From: Paraspadella gotoi
Taxonomy: Eukaryota; Chaetognatha
Reading direction: 5' to 3'
Assembly (NCBI GenBank): GCA_051294375.1
Contig: CM119269.1
Span: forward strand, 9,484,782 to 9,548,781
DNA: 64,000 bases
The notes under the pieces are model-generated. The model was not told where the DNA came from. It saw only the letters and a list, made by a program, of their open reading frames with translations, and made no database searches. Positions within the stretch are counted from its first letter, which is position 1. Every line of letters starts with the position of its first letter. Positions 32,049 to 44,075 of this stretch are shown one piece after another. The translations under genes were made by a program, and so were the position numbers.

Positions 32049-32300
32049 TTGATGAAGCCTACCATCGAATCACCAAGTCGACAAACGAATCACCAAGCCG
32101 ACCAACTAATAACCAAGTCTACACAAGAATCACCAAGCCGACAATCAAATCACCAAGCCGACAAACGATTCACCCAGACTACACAGGAATCACGAAGTCT
32201 ACAATCAAATAACCAAGTCGACAAAGGATTCATCAAGCCGACACACGCACAGCATTCACAAAGCCTACAATCGAATGACCAAGCCGACAAACTTCGCGTC
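32049..32300 (+). repeat. Minisatellite before a small membrane-protein gene
   Basis: Degenerate 15-bp/30-bp units (ATCACCAAGCCGACAAACGA and variants) run up to about nine bases before the ATG at 32309, so they may form the 5' UTR of that gene. The open frame across the repeat (HQADK-like) is probably not coding. Confidence 0.75.
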
Positions 32301-32308
32301 CACTCGAC

Positions 32309-33858
32309 ATGACGCCCGACGTCTCCGACTCTGAAATGTCGACGTCGCCAGATCATCGGAGGTCGAAGCGCTACGGAACCAGGAGTGGGCGTGGCGGCGG
32401 CGGCGGCGGAAGCAGCGGCGTGTGTCCTGCTGTTGCTTGTATCCTGGTTCCCCTTCTCTGCACAATGATTCTATCAGGATTAACGCTGTGAGTCGATTTT
32501 ACGTTTTTTTATTAAAAAAAATACTTTATTTAAACATGTGAAAAATAACGCGCCACTTATAACTTTAAATTACAGACGTTCTATAAAACTTTTTTTTTTT
32601 AATTATTTTTAAAAAATTATTTTTTATTACAATCGGTCTAGTGGTTTAGGAGATATGATTTTTTAGACTTGAGTGTTCTGAAATCAAACGAGAAATTGAA
32701 TTTTATCTAAAAACTTCAGATTAATGGATCTATCATTAATTATAATTTGTATGTTTCAATATTTAGGGATCTGGGGCAACCTAGTTATCCATATTTCCCT
32801 CCGGATGTCCAATGTATTTTTTGTTTTTAAATTTTTAATCTAAGATAAGTAATGCAAAATATTAAGAAAAAAAGATTAGTCTCAAATCTATCAGATTTTT
32901 TTAATTAATTCAGATTTAATAAAGTTCGAGCCCAAACTTATCATATTTCAATAAACTTTATTTCATTTGTAAATTTTTTTAAAAAATTTAATTATGTAGG
33001 GTATTTTTTAAAGTCTGAAATAAAGTGGCGCGATTTTTTTGCACATGACTGTATTTATTTAATCTATAGCTATTTTCAGCGCTCAGTATCCTTAATACTC
33101 TATTCTTTTACCAAACTCTAATCTTTAACCTCAATACCTAAAAAATTAAAAATGCTGACTTCATCTTGTGTTAAAGCTGACATGGGCCCCTTTTTTAAAT
33201 TACGGCCGATTTTTTTTTCATGTTTTAAAATGTTTTTTTTTCTAGTAGTATAAAAACGTTAAAGATGAATAATTTCTTTTAAAGTCTGAGGTCTAATTTG
33301 ATATTTTTGATATTGAAACGCGATTATTTTTATCTAAACAAGATTTTTATTTAAAGAACTTTTATTTTTTCCCTTAATCGGTGATTTAAAATTTTTTGAT
33401 TAACTTTTTTTTCCGCCGTCAATTTTTTTATCGTCATATCTTAATTTTTGAATTGTCGTGACGAAAATAAAAAAAAGGATACATAAAAAAATCAAACCCC
33501 GAATAAAAGTTTTCTTTGAGAGAGAGAGAGAGAGAGACTTTATATTCCACCTGAATATATTCTTTGTTTTATATCCAAAACCATATCCAAAACAACTTAC
33601 CTTTGCGCCTCACCCACTCGCTCTCCCTCAACCCCACCCGCCAGCTATTTACTTCTCCGTATCAGCGCGACGGCTGCGGAGGAACTCAGCAGCGGCAAAC
33701 GCGAATTGGCGCAGCTGCTGCTGCTGCTGCGGAAGGTGGATGGCGCTGCGGGCGTCTTGACGGAGTCGGCGACGAAGTTAGGGGGCGTGGCAGAGATGGC
33801 GGAAGACGTGAAGAGGATTGGCTACTTTTTGAACAATTTGGCGGGAGCTGGGGGGTAG
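32309..33858 (+). CDS. Unrecognised small single-pass membrane protein, two exons
   Basis: Exon 1 (32309-32487) ends at donor GCT|GTGAGT. Exon 2 (33666-33858) starts after the pyrimidine-rich acceptor CCGTATCAG. The phases fit (CT|C = Leu) and the frame runs to TAG at 33856-33858, giving 123 aa. Residues 1-36 are polar, basic and Gly-rich (RRSKRYGTRSGRGGGGGG). Residues 37-60 are one hydrophobic segment (VCPAVACILVPLLCTMILSG), and residues 61-123 form an amphipathic, helix-prone tail (EELSSGKRELAQLLLLLRKV...VAEMAEDVKRIGYFLNNL). The positive N-terminal flank predicts N-inside orientation, with the tail outside or luminal. Exon 2 has no ATG and is missed by simple ORF calls. No family was recognised. 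The start could also be Met10. Confidence 0.5.
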
Positions 33859-35740
33859 GACAAAGAAGGGAAGGGAGGTAGAGAAAAAGGAGTAAAATTG
33901 ATTAATGACAATAGGAAAGTATAGTTTTATTATTTTGCAGATTGCATAAATTGTACGTTTGAAAACCCTACGAACAAACTATATTTCTTACGCTGTTATT
34001 TGAAGCTCAAGTACTAAATAAGTTTTTACTGAGGATAAAGTCCATAAGTTAAAAGAAGGCGGTTTGTCCTTAATTATCCAAATCGTTTATATCTAAAAAT
34101 ATATATATAATACTCTGAAACCATAAACATTCGCAACGAAAGCAAAACCTACCTTAAGTTAACGAACTCAAATTAATCAAACCTCGATTATTTTTTTATT
34201 TATTGAAGATGTGATTTTGTTTTTTCCTGTCTTAAAAGATAAAACGGCCTCTCTTGACAGTTTGTTTCAAACAGAACAACAAACAAAATGACAGTGGACG
34301 AATTTTAAGTAGATAGCAGACATGTTGACTTTCCTTGACAAATTAATTTTTCCTCTCTCATCTATTATATAAAAATAAAGAGCGAGAGGTCAGAGCCAGA
34401 GGAACAAAGTGCCAGAAGCGCGAAGTTTTTACATTTTTGAAAGAAACTAATGAAAATAGTCTAGACTAGAGTGCAGAGTTGTTTTTTTTTTCAACTAAAT
34501 TGCACCTACTTTATTTAGTACTCAAAAATTACAAACTCCATTCATTCAATATATTAAATTAACAGATTATTAACAAGCTATTGTGGGTTATGGCTTCCAT
34601 CTTATGTACAAAATAGTAAAATACTAATATCATATCTTCAGCTCGTTTCATTTTGACGATAATTCAAAATACAAAGATAGTACAGTGAAAGTTCTTTTTT
34701 GGTGACCTCTAAAAGAAATTTGATTAATTTTATAAGAATTTTATAAGTGATAGAAAATCACTTAGAATAAAGTCTTTCTCAATTAAAGGCAAACAAATGA
34801 GGTCGTCGTCGTCGTCGTTGTCAAGGTCGTTTCTTGAGAAGAAATCACATCCAATCAATCTTGTGACTCCTTGAACTTTTGTATTCACTTCTTTTACTTC
34901 TACAACAAGACCAAAAATTCTTGTTGTAGAATAGCTGAATCGATTTACAGTAAATTTCATTATTGAATAGGTTTTTTTTAAATTTTTTTATTTTTATTAT
35001 TTTATATTTATTTATCTATTTATTAATTTATTATTTAAATTGATTTTTTTTATATTTAATACCTCCATTTTTGATTACAGTTAGTTAAAAAAATTGTATA
35101 ATACAATACTGTTTGGAGGACTTAAAATATTTAAAAAAAAAATAAAAGCTAAAAGTTAAACAGAGAGACCGGAGACGGACAGGAAGAATTGAATAATTGA
35201 ATAATCATATATACATATAGCAGAGAATAAATAAACAGTTTTAAAAACGTTTAGGTAATAAACCGTTTAAGGCTGACAGGGTTCACTGAAAATAAGACGA
35301 GCTGATTCGACCCAGAAACGTAGTCAGAAAAAAATCTTTAATTGGATCGAAGTCAAGAAATTAATAAAGATAAAAAAAAATATGAAAAAAAAGAGGATTT
35401 TTAAACAAATCAACTTTATATATAAAAAAAAGGAAAGTTACTTTTACAAAAATTTTAAAAAATTAAATATTCCTTAAAAATATTCAATCACATTAATACA
35501 TTTTTTTTAAAAAATCATTTTTATATCAGACTAACCATTCTTTTTTTTTTAACTTGATTTTATCTCGTTTTGACAAACATATACAATTTATTCAGTAACG
35601 ATAGATTCTCACTTTTGTGTCAAGAAATGCAATAAGGTACAATACCAAGAAATAAAATATATTAAAAAAAAATTAAAAACGGCAATAAAAAACGTGTTGT
35701 ACGGGATTTATTTGCTTCGACTCTCTACTCCCCCCTTTGC
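33859..35740. other. No gene seen; AT-rich
   Basis: AT-rich non-coding DNA with many homopolymer runs. AATAAA at 34375 may be too far to serve the small membrane-protein gene. Confidence 0.5.
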
Positions 35741-35829
35741 TAGTTTTTTAATTTTTTTTTTCTGCTCTTTCCCCCTCTCTCTCCCTTTCTCTTTCTCGCT
35801 CTCTCGATTTTGCGAACAAAGAACTCAAA

Positions 35830-36600
35830 ATTCGAGTGAATTTGGACCACTTTTCCGTTAAACCGAAAACTAAAAAGAGTCAAATTTCTCTGCGTGCAGG
35901 ACCGAGCAGAGCAGCCTCCGCGTCGGCCGCGGATGTAGAGGGAAAATGGCCCACTTTTTCCTTTTAACCAGAAACATCTTCGAATCCAATTCGTTCGTAA
36001 TAGTTTACACCGGCCGGCGGTTTGCTGCAGTTGAGACATTGGCTTCGTTAGCTGCGGGTAGGAGCTGCAGCCTCCAGCCGGCCATCATAAAAAATCGGCT
36101 TTTCAATCCAAATGATTTCTGTTATAAAAGTGGCTCATTTTGCCTTGAACTAGCTATCTACAACTGATGCAACTAAAACCCCTTTCCATGAAAGTCTGCA
36201 GCTTTGTACCTTCGATTTCGATTCTTATTAAAACCTAAGAGAAACTGAAAAGTGGACCTAAATCGCGCGAACTTAAGCGCTGCAGAAAAATGCAACGTCT
36301 GCAATCGTGTTTTCCAACTAAAACTTGCTCTAGTCCCTCAAATAGAGTTAAAGAAAAGTTGGTCATATTTGCTTGAACGCTTGAACACGAGGCCGCTAAA
36401 GATTAAGGACAAGGGAGTTTGGTCCAGTTTTCCCTTAAAAACAAGTAGTTTATTGAGGCCGTGTTTCATCGATAGCCTTTGGGAAATTGCATTAAACCGC
36501 TGCAGCTCAGAATTCGCTGAATGGTCGGGGAATTTTGCAAATATTTTGAATGAAAATTTTCGTTAAAGTTGGCCAAATTCGGTTGAAACTGTTGCACTTT
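35830..36600. repeat. Ancient, diverged tandem repeat
   Basis: The block TTGGxCCAxTTTTxCxTTxAA recurs near 35844, 35948, 36131, 36358, 36419 and 36569, interleaved with CTGCAG-containing blocks near 36026, 36065, 36199, 36279 and 36502. This suggests a heavily decayed satellite-like array. The 105-codon open frame at 36252-36566 lies inside it and is probably fortuitous. Confidence 0.45.
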
Positions 36601-36836
36601 TGTTTTTTGATCAAAATTTTAGTCAAAACTATCCTACATTTTTTACCAAATTTTATTGGTTAAGAAAATTATTAAAATTTCCTTTACTAATAAACTTATT
36701 TTACATTTTGTACAATATGCTTAAACGAGTAAGATGCAGGAAATGCAGAAACCTAGGGCATGGCAGCCAAGATTGTTGCAATAGAGAAAGTATTTTTGAA
36801 TTCACGTTGTCCTTCATTTTCTTTGATAAAGAATGA
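36600..36836 (+). pseudogene. Open frame with a CCHC zinc-knuckle motif (possible gag relic)
   Basis: The frame contains RCRKCRNLGHGSQDC, a perfect C-x2-C-x4-H-x4-C knuckle as in retroelement gag proteins and some RNA-binding proteins. Surrounding residues are AT-driven and unconvincing. No reverse transcriptase, protease or LTR was seen nearby. It may be a fragment of a retrotransposon or a lone exon. Confidence 0.35.
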
Positions 36837-37880
36837 CATTGAATTACCAAATGGACATAGGAATTTAAATAATTTTCATTAATAATTCTAAAAAGATACA
36901 AGAATTTTTACAACTTGAATTTTTTTAAAACGGATATATAAAACATTTTGGTCTTGTAAGGTACACGGCAAAGAGGATGTAAAAGTATTATCTCTGAAAC
37001 ATAAAATCTTAAAGAATATTATGAAACTCTTAATATGGTACATGAGCAAAATCCGATCAAAAAAGATTTTTTAAATATTTATTAAAGTTTTTTAAAACCT
37101 AATATAAAAATATTTTCAAAGTTTTAATGAATATGCTTATAATTTGAATGTATATATATTTATTATTATTTACAAAACATGAGCTTTAATTTAAATATTT
37201 TTTTAACTTTTTATAATTTTTTAATATTAAAATATTAATAAAATTTATATATTTATTTTAAAAATTAAATAATTAATATTCCTAAACAAATTTTCTTTAG
37301 AAAATAAGGATAAAAATATATTTTAAAACTGCAGATCAAATTTTTTTAAATATATTACCTATTATTTTATTAATATATATATATTATTATTATATATTAT
37401 ATATAATATTATTTTATTTGAGATTAAGTTTTAATTAAAAATAATATATTTTAAAAAAAATAAAATTAATAATCTTTATTATTTTTTTTATAATAACCTA
37501 CAGTTTTAAAAAATATTTTTATTTTGATTATTTAATCTATTTGGAACTACTAGTTTTTTTATTATTTTTTTTTTTAATTTTAAGTTTTAGTTTAAGTTTT
37601 AATAATAATTAAATAAAAAATTATAGAAAGTTAGTAAAAATTTTAAATTAAAAAGATTTTAAAAATTCTTGTTTTGATTGGATTTGGTTAACCTACTTCA
37701 TTAAGAATCTCATAAGTATATTTCAAATTTTATAGCTTTCAGATATAGCACCTTTTTTGTTTCTTTCACTTACTCCCTGCCTTACCGTGAGGTGACAATG
37801 CAAAAAGTGCTTAACCGATAAATAAAACGGAAAAATTGTAAAGAAAAATAAAACAAACGATTTGCTTTTTTACTTTCATT
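36837..37880. other. No gene seen; very AT-rich
   Basis: Extremely AT-rich DNA (TTTAAAA, ATATATTA) with no coding or repeat structure recognised. Confidence 0.6.
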
Positions 37881-38119
37881 CCAAAATTCACTCAGGACAA
37901 AAGACCAAAATTTGGCCAGTCTTTTGAAAGAAAAGAGACAGAGAGGGAGCAAGAAAGACCAACAAAGAGAGAGAGAAAGAGAAAAAGAGAGAGCGACAGA
38001 GAGAGAGAGAGAAAGAGGGAGCGGGATATATTGTGACTACGTTCTCGGTCCTGGCACATCGCTCCTCCGGAAGTCTCCAACAAAAGTAACTTTCCGATTT
38101 GCATGTGAATGCCGTTTGA

Positions 38120-38225
38120 AAGGTCACGTGATCGTTTGTGGTCTCGAGATGCCAGGACGTGTCACGCGGTCTCTGTCGCCTTGGTCCGTGTCACGTGATC
38201 CCAACCCCATGTGTCACGTTTTCGT
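38120..38225. promoter_or_regulatory. Cluster of TCACGTGA E-boxes
   Basis: Perfect palindromic octamers at 38124-38131 and 38191-38198, with half-related TGTCACG words at 38159 and 38211. bHLH-zip factors (USF, MITF/TFE, Max families) bind such sites. No adjacent gene was identified. Confidence 0.4.
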
Positions 38226-39198
38226 GACAGCAAAAGAGATTCGATAAATTTTCGTTTTCAAACGACAGCGTGTGGTTTCGCAGCGAGCGACATCGACCGA
38301 GATCTTATGATGTTGAAATTTGGTTCTGAGGCAAAATTGGATTTGGGGCAGAAGAACTTTAACATGGGCCTTCAAAAAGTATAAAGTATTTGAAAAATAA
38401 AAACTTGGATAGTTGGATACGGATTGACATTTTATTTGATAAGCATTTTAAAGCGTGTCTGTCGTCCAAGTGAACTTGGTAATTCAAATAACTGCTTTTT
38501 TAATACAATATTTTCTAGTACTAATACTTATTTTGACGTTAAAACGAAATATTTTTTAAATTAAAATTAAAAAGACTAAAAGATAAAAATGAATGACAAT
38601 GAAGCAATAGATAGGTGCTCAAGGATGAAGGAAGAATATTGAATGATAATAAATGACTGAATAAAAATCAGACCTGAAAAAAAAAGAAGGACAAAATGAG
38701 TGACAAAGTTGAGAGAAAAACAAGATTGATTAAATAAAAGATTTTTTCTTTTAATTTCCCCTATCTCCTTTTTCTCCTGACATTGCTCTATGCTCTCTCT
38801 CTATCATTTTTCGCTACCTCTCTGTCCCTCTCTCCCTTCTATATCTTCCGTCTTGCATTCCCCCCTGACCCTCTTTTCTATCAAAAAAAAGTTGATGAAT
38901 GGAGAGTCAGGAAAGAAATAACGAGAGGAAGTGGGGGAGGAGGAGAAAGAGAAGGAAGAGGAAGAGAACATGGTTAAGAGGGCGAAGGAGGAAGAGGAGA
39001 AGGGATCGAAAGATCGAGAGAATTTTGGTTAAACAAAAAAAAAAGGATAAAAAAATAGAAAAACTTGGACAAGCGGCGATAATGAAAAGAGAGAAAGAGA
39101 AAAAAAATAAAGGATTTTATGTCCTCAAATAAGAGGATCGAATCCAAGCTTGGATCAGATTTGATGAAAGTTTTTTTGACGGGGTTAAAATTAAGTCG

Positions 39199-39251
<53 letters not shown>

Positions 39252-39594
39252 AAGTCTTTGTAGCAACTTTTTCAACTTTTACTCGCAACTCTGGTAGTAT
39301 TCTGAGGTGTATTATGTTAAAATTTTACAAACAAACTTAAACTGAACAATCATGCGTCTCGTGATTTAAATTTATCGATGAAAATAAACGATTTAAAATT
39401 AAATGAAAGTCGGAAATAATTATTTTTTTTCAGAGGAAGACAAATTTGTCTCAGCCCAAGTCAAGAATTCGATTCGTGTGTCTCGGTTTTCTTCTGGAGT
39501 CATCAGGTCTCGACGATTCTTTTTAGTCGAATCTGCTTATTATCAGCAGATTCCCACTCTATAATTCACTTTGTCGGTCTGTCCAACCTTGAAT

Positions 39595-40135
39595 TAATTG
39601 GTATGAAATTTTGTGTGTGGGTAAGAAACTGTGTGATTGAGATGGATATTAAGTGGATATTAAGTGAGTCATGTGAGTGGAAATTGGTTTAAATGGAAAA
39701 AACAAAAAAATCTAATTTTGTGTGTGGGTAAGAAACTGTGATTGAGATGGATATTAAGCGAGTGGTGCCAGTGGAAATTGGTTTAAATGGAAAAAACAAA
39801 AAAATCTATTTCACTATTTGAACGCCAATTGCTCATGAGTGGATAAGGCAATTGACTTGAAATTTTGTATGATGGTAGGAAAGTGTGTGATTAAGCTGGA
39901 TATAAAGTTTCGATGGAATCGTGCGAGTGGAAATGAGTTAAAATGGAAAAAACAAAAGTCATATTTACTTGAAGTATTTTTACTTAAATTTACTCATAAT
40001 TATTATGTTTATTAAAAATTGGATAGATAAATTGAAATGGAATTTTGTGTGTAGGTAAGAAAGTATGTGATAAAGCTGGATATAAATTTTTTGATGGAAT
40101 CGTAGGAGTTCAAATTAGAAAACCAAAATACATAT
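39595..40135 (+). repeat. Diverged tandem repeat, four copies of ~110-170 bp
   Basis: Copies share AATTTTGTGTGTGGGTAAGA, a TGTGATT...GGATATTAAG block and GTGGAAATTGGTTTAAATGG followed by AAAAAACAAAA. The outer copies are more diverged. No coding potential. Confidence 0.85.
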
Positions 40136-40175
40136 TTATTTGAATTTTTTAAAGTTTCTCTCTCTCCATCTCTCT

Positions 40176-40690
40176 CTGATTGATTGATTGATTGATTGAT
40201 TGACCAAATTATGCCAATTGACAAAAATATACCAGTTGACCAAATTCCACAAGTTGACCAAATTATGCCAGTTGACCAAATTATGCCAGTAGACCAAATT
40301 ATGCCTGTTGACCAAATTATGCCAGTTGACCAAATTATGCCGGTTGACCAAATTATGCCAGTTGATAAAATTATGCCAGTTGACCAAATTACACCGGTTG
40401 ACCAAATTATGTTAATTGACCAAATTATGTCAATTGATCAAATTATGTCAGTTAAACAAATTAAGTCAGTTGACCAAATTATGTCAGTTTACCAAATTAT
40501 GTCAGTTGACCAAATTATGTTAGTTAACCAAATTATGTCAGGTGACCAAATTATGTCAGTTGACCAAATTATGCCAGCTGACAAAATTATGTCAATAGAC
40601 CAAATTATGCCAGTTGACCAAATAATGCAAGTTGATTAAATTATGCAAGTTGACCAAGTTAGCTTATTACCTCCTAATTATTGTAGGCAG
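40176..40690 (+). repeat. 18-bp minisatellite (GTTGACCAAATTATGCCA), about 26 copies
   Basis: The array begins at a (GATT)n tract (40178-40200). Because the unit is 18 bp, it stays open over 147 codons as a hexapeptide repeat MPVDQI (40196-40639), and the opposite strand is open too. Units vary by single substitutions. Confidence 0.92.
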
Positions 40691-40979
40691 ATCCGACATT
40701 GTTTGCTCAAACTTGTTATGTCTCATTCTTTCTTTACTTTTATTCCTACTTTTATCTTTATATCTCTTTCTTTCTTTACTTTTTATTTCTACTATTTCTT
40801 TTTATATCTCATTATTTCTTTACTTTTCATATCTACTTTTTCTTATATATGTCTTTTTCTTATTATTCAATTTTTTTATACTCTCTCCAAGAGTTTATTG
40901 TAACATTGTCTTTTTTTTCTCTGATTAATTATTTCTATTTCTATTCTATTTATCCTTTTTCTTCTTTATTTTCTCTTTT

Positions 40980-41021
40980 TTTCTTTCTTTCTTCCTTTTT
41001 TTTTTTCTATAGTTTCTTTTT

Positions 41022-41074
<53 letters not shown>

Positions 41075-41187
41075 TTTCTTTCTTTTCTTTCTTTCTTTCT
41101 TTTCTTTCTTCTTTCTTTCTTTCTTTTCTTTTTCTCTCCATTCCTTGTTTTCAATGCATTAAAAGTCCTTTTGTATTTTCCATTCTC

Positions 41188-41220
<33 letters not shown>

Positions 41221-41250
41221 TCTCTATCTCTCTCTTTCTCTCTCTCTCTC
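40980..41250. repeat. (TTTC)n and (CT)n microsatellites
   Basis: TTTC repeats at about 41010-41130 and (CT)n at 41182-41250; (GAC)n and (GGA)n tracts follow at 41345-41465. Confidence 0.95.
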
Positions 41251-42469
41251 GCCCCCTTTTCAATTTAGGTGGTTCATAATTCCCCCATTCAGTTTTTTTT
41301 GGGAGAGAAAATCGGCTTTCGAATCTGAGTTTGTCATCATCGTATCTTAAGAGGACGACGACGATGACGACGACGACCATGACTAGGATGATGATGATGA
41401 TCGAGAGGAGGAAGCGGATGATGACGTGGAGGAGGAGGAGGAGGAGGATGAGGAGGAGGAGGAGGAAGGAAGTTGATGAATTTTTGCTCGGAACTAAAAC
41501 CCGAAAATTCTTCAAAAAAGTTGAAACCTTAAATCGACGGTGGCAAAAATTGAAATTAAAAAAAAAATTAAGGTAAAATCAAACTTTAAAAAAAAAATTA
41601 TTATGATTTAAAAATACCGGCTTAAATATTAATTATAATTTTATTTTAAAAAATGCAAAAAAGAAAGAACTTCAGTTAAGGAAGAATAATTTTGTTCAGA
41701 GTAAAAAAACTAACTGAAGAATTATTCAATATCAATAATTCTCATGTTTATAAAAGATTTTGTAACTATTATTACTAATATTAACATAAAAAAAATTTTC
41801 ATTTTTTCTCGCGTGAGAAATAAAACTTCGGTTGGGAATTTAAAAATTCTCCATCGATTCTTTTTTTTTTTTTTTTTTGGATTCCTTTCCTCAGGGGTCT
41901 TCGGGTCTTCTCCTCTTCTCCCCTCTTGAGTCTTCTCCTCTTCCCCATCCCCCTAAGGTCTTCCTCCTTCGGGTCTTCTCCTCATCCCCCTAAGGTCCTG
42001 CTCCCTCTCCCCCTTGGCGGGCTCACTCTTTTCCCTTTGGGCCTTTTTCTCATTTTCACTTTTCCCCTTTTTTTTCTCCTTTCATCGTCTCCTTTCTTTC
42101 CGCGAAAAATACTTATTTTCTATTGTTACCTTTTCCTTTCTTTTTCTCTGAAAGCCTTTACCTTTTTAAATTTTCTCTGTTTAAATATTAAAAACGAAAC
42201 AAAAACTTATTGTTTTAAATTTTATATTTTTTAATTTCTTTTAAAATGACCAGAATCCCTTTTCCTTTCTCAAACAATAATTTACCAAATTCCTATTTAC
42301 AATCTTTTTGCCATTTCCAAATCACCATCCCAATCCCATGTCCCCAATTCCCAAACCCCTATCCCAAATTCCCAATACTTGATCCATGATCCCCAATCCT
42401 TGATCCCCAGTCTTTGGCCTCAAACGTTTCGATTCGATCTTTCATTTTTGAAAGAAAAAAATCGTCTGA

Positions 42470-42520
42470 AGAGAAAAAGAGAGAGAGAGAGAGAGAGGAA
42501 GAGAGATATGAGAGAGAGTA

Positions 42521-42561
<41 letters not shown>

Positions 42562-42808
42562 GAGAGAGAGAGAGGAGACGAGAGGAGGAGAGAGAGGAAA
42601 GAGAGAGAGAGAGAGAGAGAGCAGAGATAGGAGAGAGAGAGACAGGAGAGAGAGAGGAAGGAGAGAGAGGAAGCGAGAGAGAGAGAGGGGGGGGAAAGAA
42701 AAAGAAAAATAAACCAGGACAAGCCAAAGAATTTGGAAACCCTACAAAGGCAAAATATTGGAACATGATAGTGGTGAGAGAGGCGAGCGAGAGAAAAGAA
42801 AAAAATCA

Positions 42809-42871
<63 letters not shown>

Positions 42872-42880
42872 CAGAGATGG
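42470..42880. repeat. (GA)n-rich segment
   Basis: Interrupted (GA)n tracts. A minus-strand stretch at 42905-42985 (PVYRQIAKRDSDAEQKVL) has coding-like composition but no partner exon. Confidence 0.8.
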
Positions 42881-43284
42881 TGAACGCAAGCTGCCTTATC
42901 AGCGGGATAATGGATTTCAATAAAACCTTTTGTTCAGCGTCTGAATCCCTTTTGGCTATTTGTCGGTAGACAGGAGATAAGGCGAAGGCACGGAGAGGCA
43001 AGTGGGGGATGGAAGGGGGGGAAGGAGACAGGGTTGTGGATGGGCGGGCGAACGGGTGTTCGTTGTTTGGTTCTCTCGATTCGCGTTGACCCCGAATTAT
43101 GCTCCGCGGTGAAGTTTGATCGAGGGATGCGAGGACGACGGAGAGAAAGAAGAGAGAGAGAGAGCAGAGAGATGAGAAGAGAGAGAGAGAGAGGAGAGAG
43201 AGACGGAGAGAGAGAGGACGAGAGAGAGAAATTGGAGACTGGCTCGAATGAAAGAGTTAACTAGGGGGTAATAAGAAAATATTT

Positions 43285-43500
43285 TTTTATAAACTTTTAC
43301 TTAGATAACACATTAGAAAGGGTAAAATGTTAATCAGCAAAAGTTGGATGTAATTAACAGTCTTCATTTTTTAAAGGAAACAAATAATAACTTTTTACAA
43401 GGTTCCGCAAATAAATTTAACACTAGAGCAAATAATTTAAAAAAGCGGGCGAACGCGCAAATAAAAAAAGTACACAGAAAAAGGCTTCATGGTTTACAAA
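43285..43500 (+). repeat. Direct repeat, copy 1 (copy 2 at 46831-47051)
   Basis: About 215 bp beginning TTTTTTATAAACTTTTA and ending AAGGCTTCATGGTTTACAAA is repeated in the same orientation at 46831-47051, where it is bounded by N gaps on both sides. Differences are mostly indels. Confidence 0.9.
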
Positions 43501-43570
43501 GCCTTTTTAGGCATACTTGGGAAAATAATAAAAAACCGAAAAATCTTCTCTTTTCCTTTATTCATTCCTC

Positions 43571-43617
<47 letters not shown>

Positions 43618-43779
43618 TCTCTCTCTCTCTCTCTTCTCTCGGTCAACTCTCGTCTGCAATAACTCTTATCGTTCCCCTTTTCCCTTTTCAATCTGCCTTT
43701 CATCTTCTTTATTGCTGCCTCCAGGGATTGAGAAGTTTTTTGTCGTTCAAAATTTTTCTCAAGCCAGAACACGAGAGAA

Positions 43780-43802
43780 TGGAGAGGAAAGAGAGAGAAG
43801 AG

Positions 43803-43870
<68 letters not shown>

Positions 43871-44042
43871 AAATAGCAATAAAAACTTCGGAAAAATTTC
43901 TGAAAAATAATCTGGACACAAGCGTCATATGAACTTGAAAAAACGGAATTATTTTTGACTTGAGATGTTGTTGTTGTGAAGATGAAAGAAAAAAAGAAGA
44001 AAGAAAGAAGAAAGAAAGAAAGAAAGAAAGAAAAAAGAAAGA

Positions 44043-44075
<33 letters not shown>

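Noticed and set aside
36252-36566. 105-codon frame as a gene
   Set aside because: It lies within a decayed tandem repeat, lacks an ATG start and shows no domain.
40196-40639. (MPVDQI)n as a genuine protein gene
   Set aside because: No start context, no exon partners and equal openness of the opposite strand; reported as a minisatellite only.
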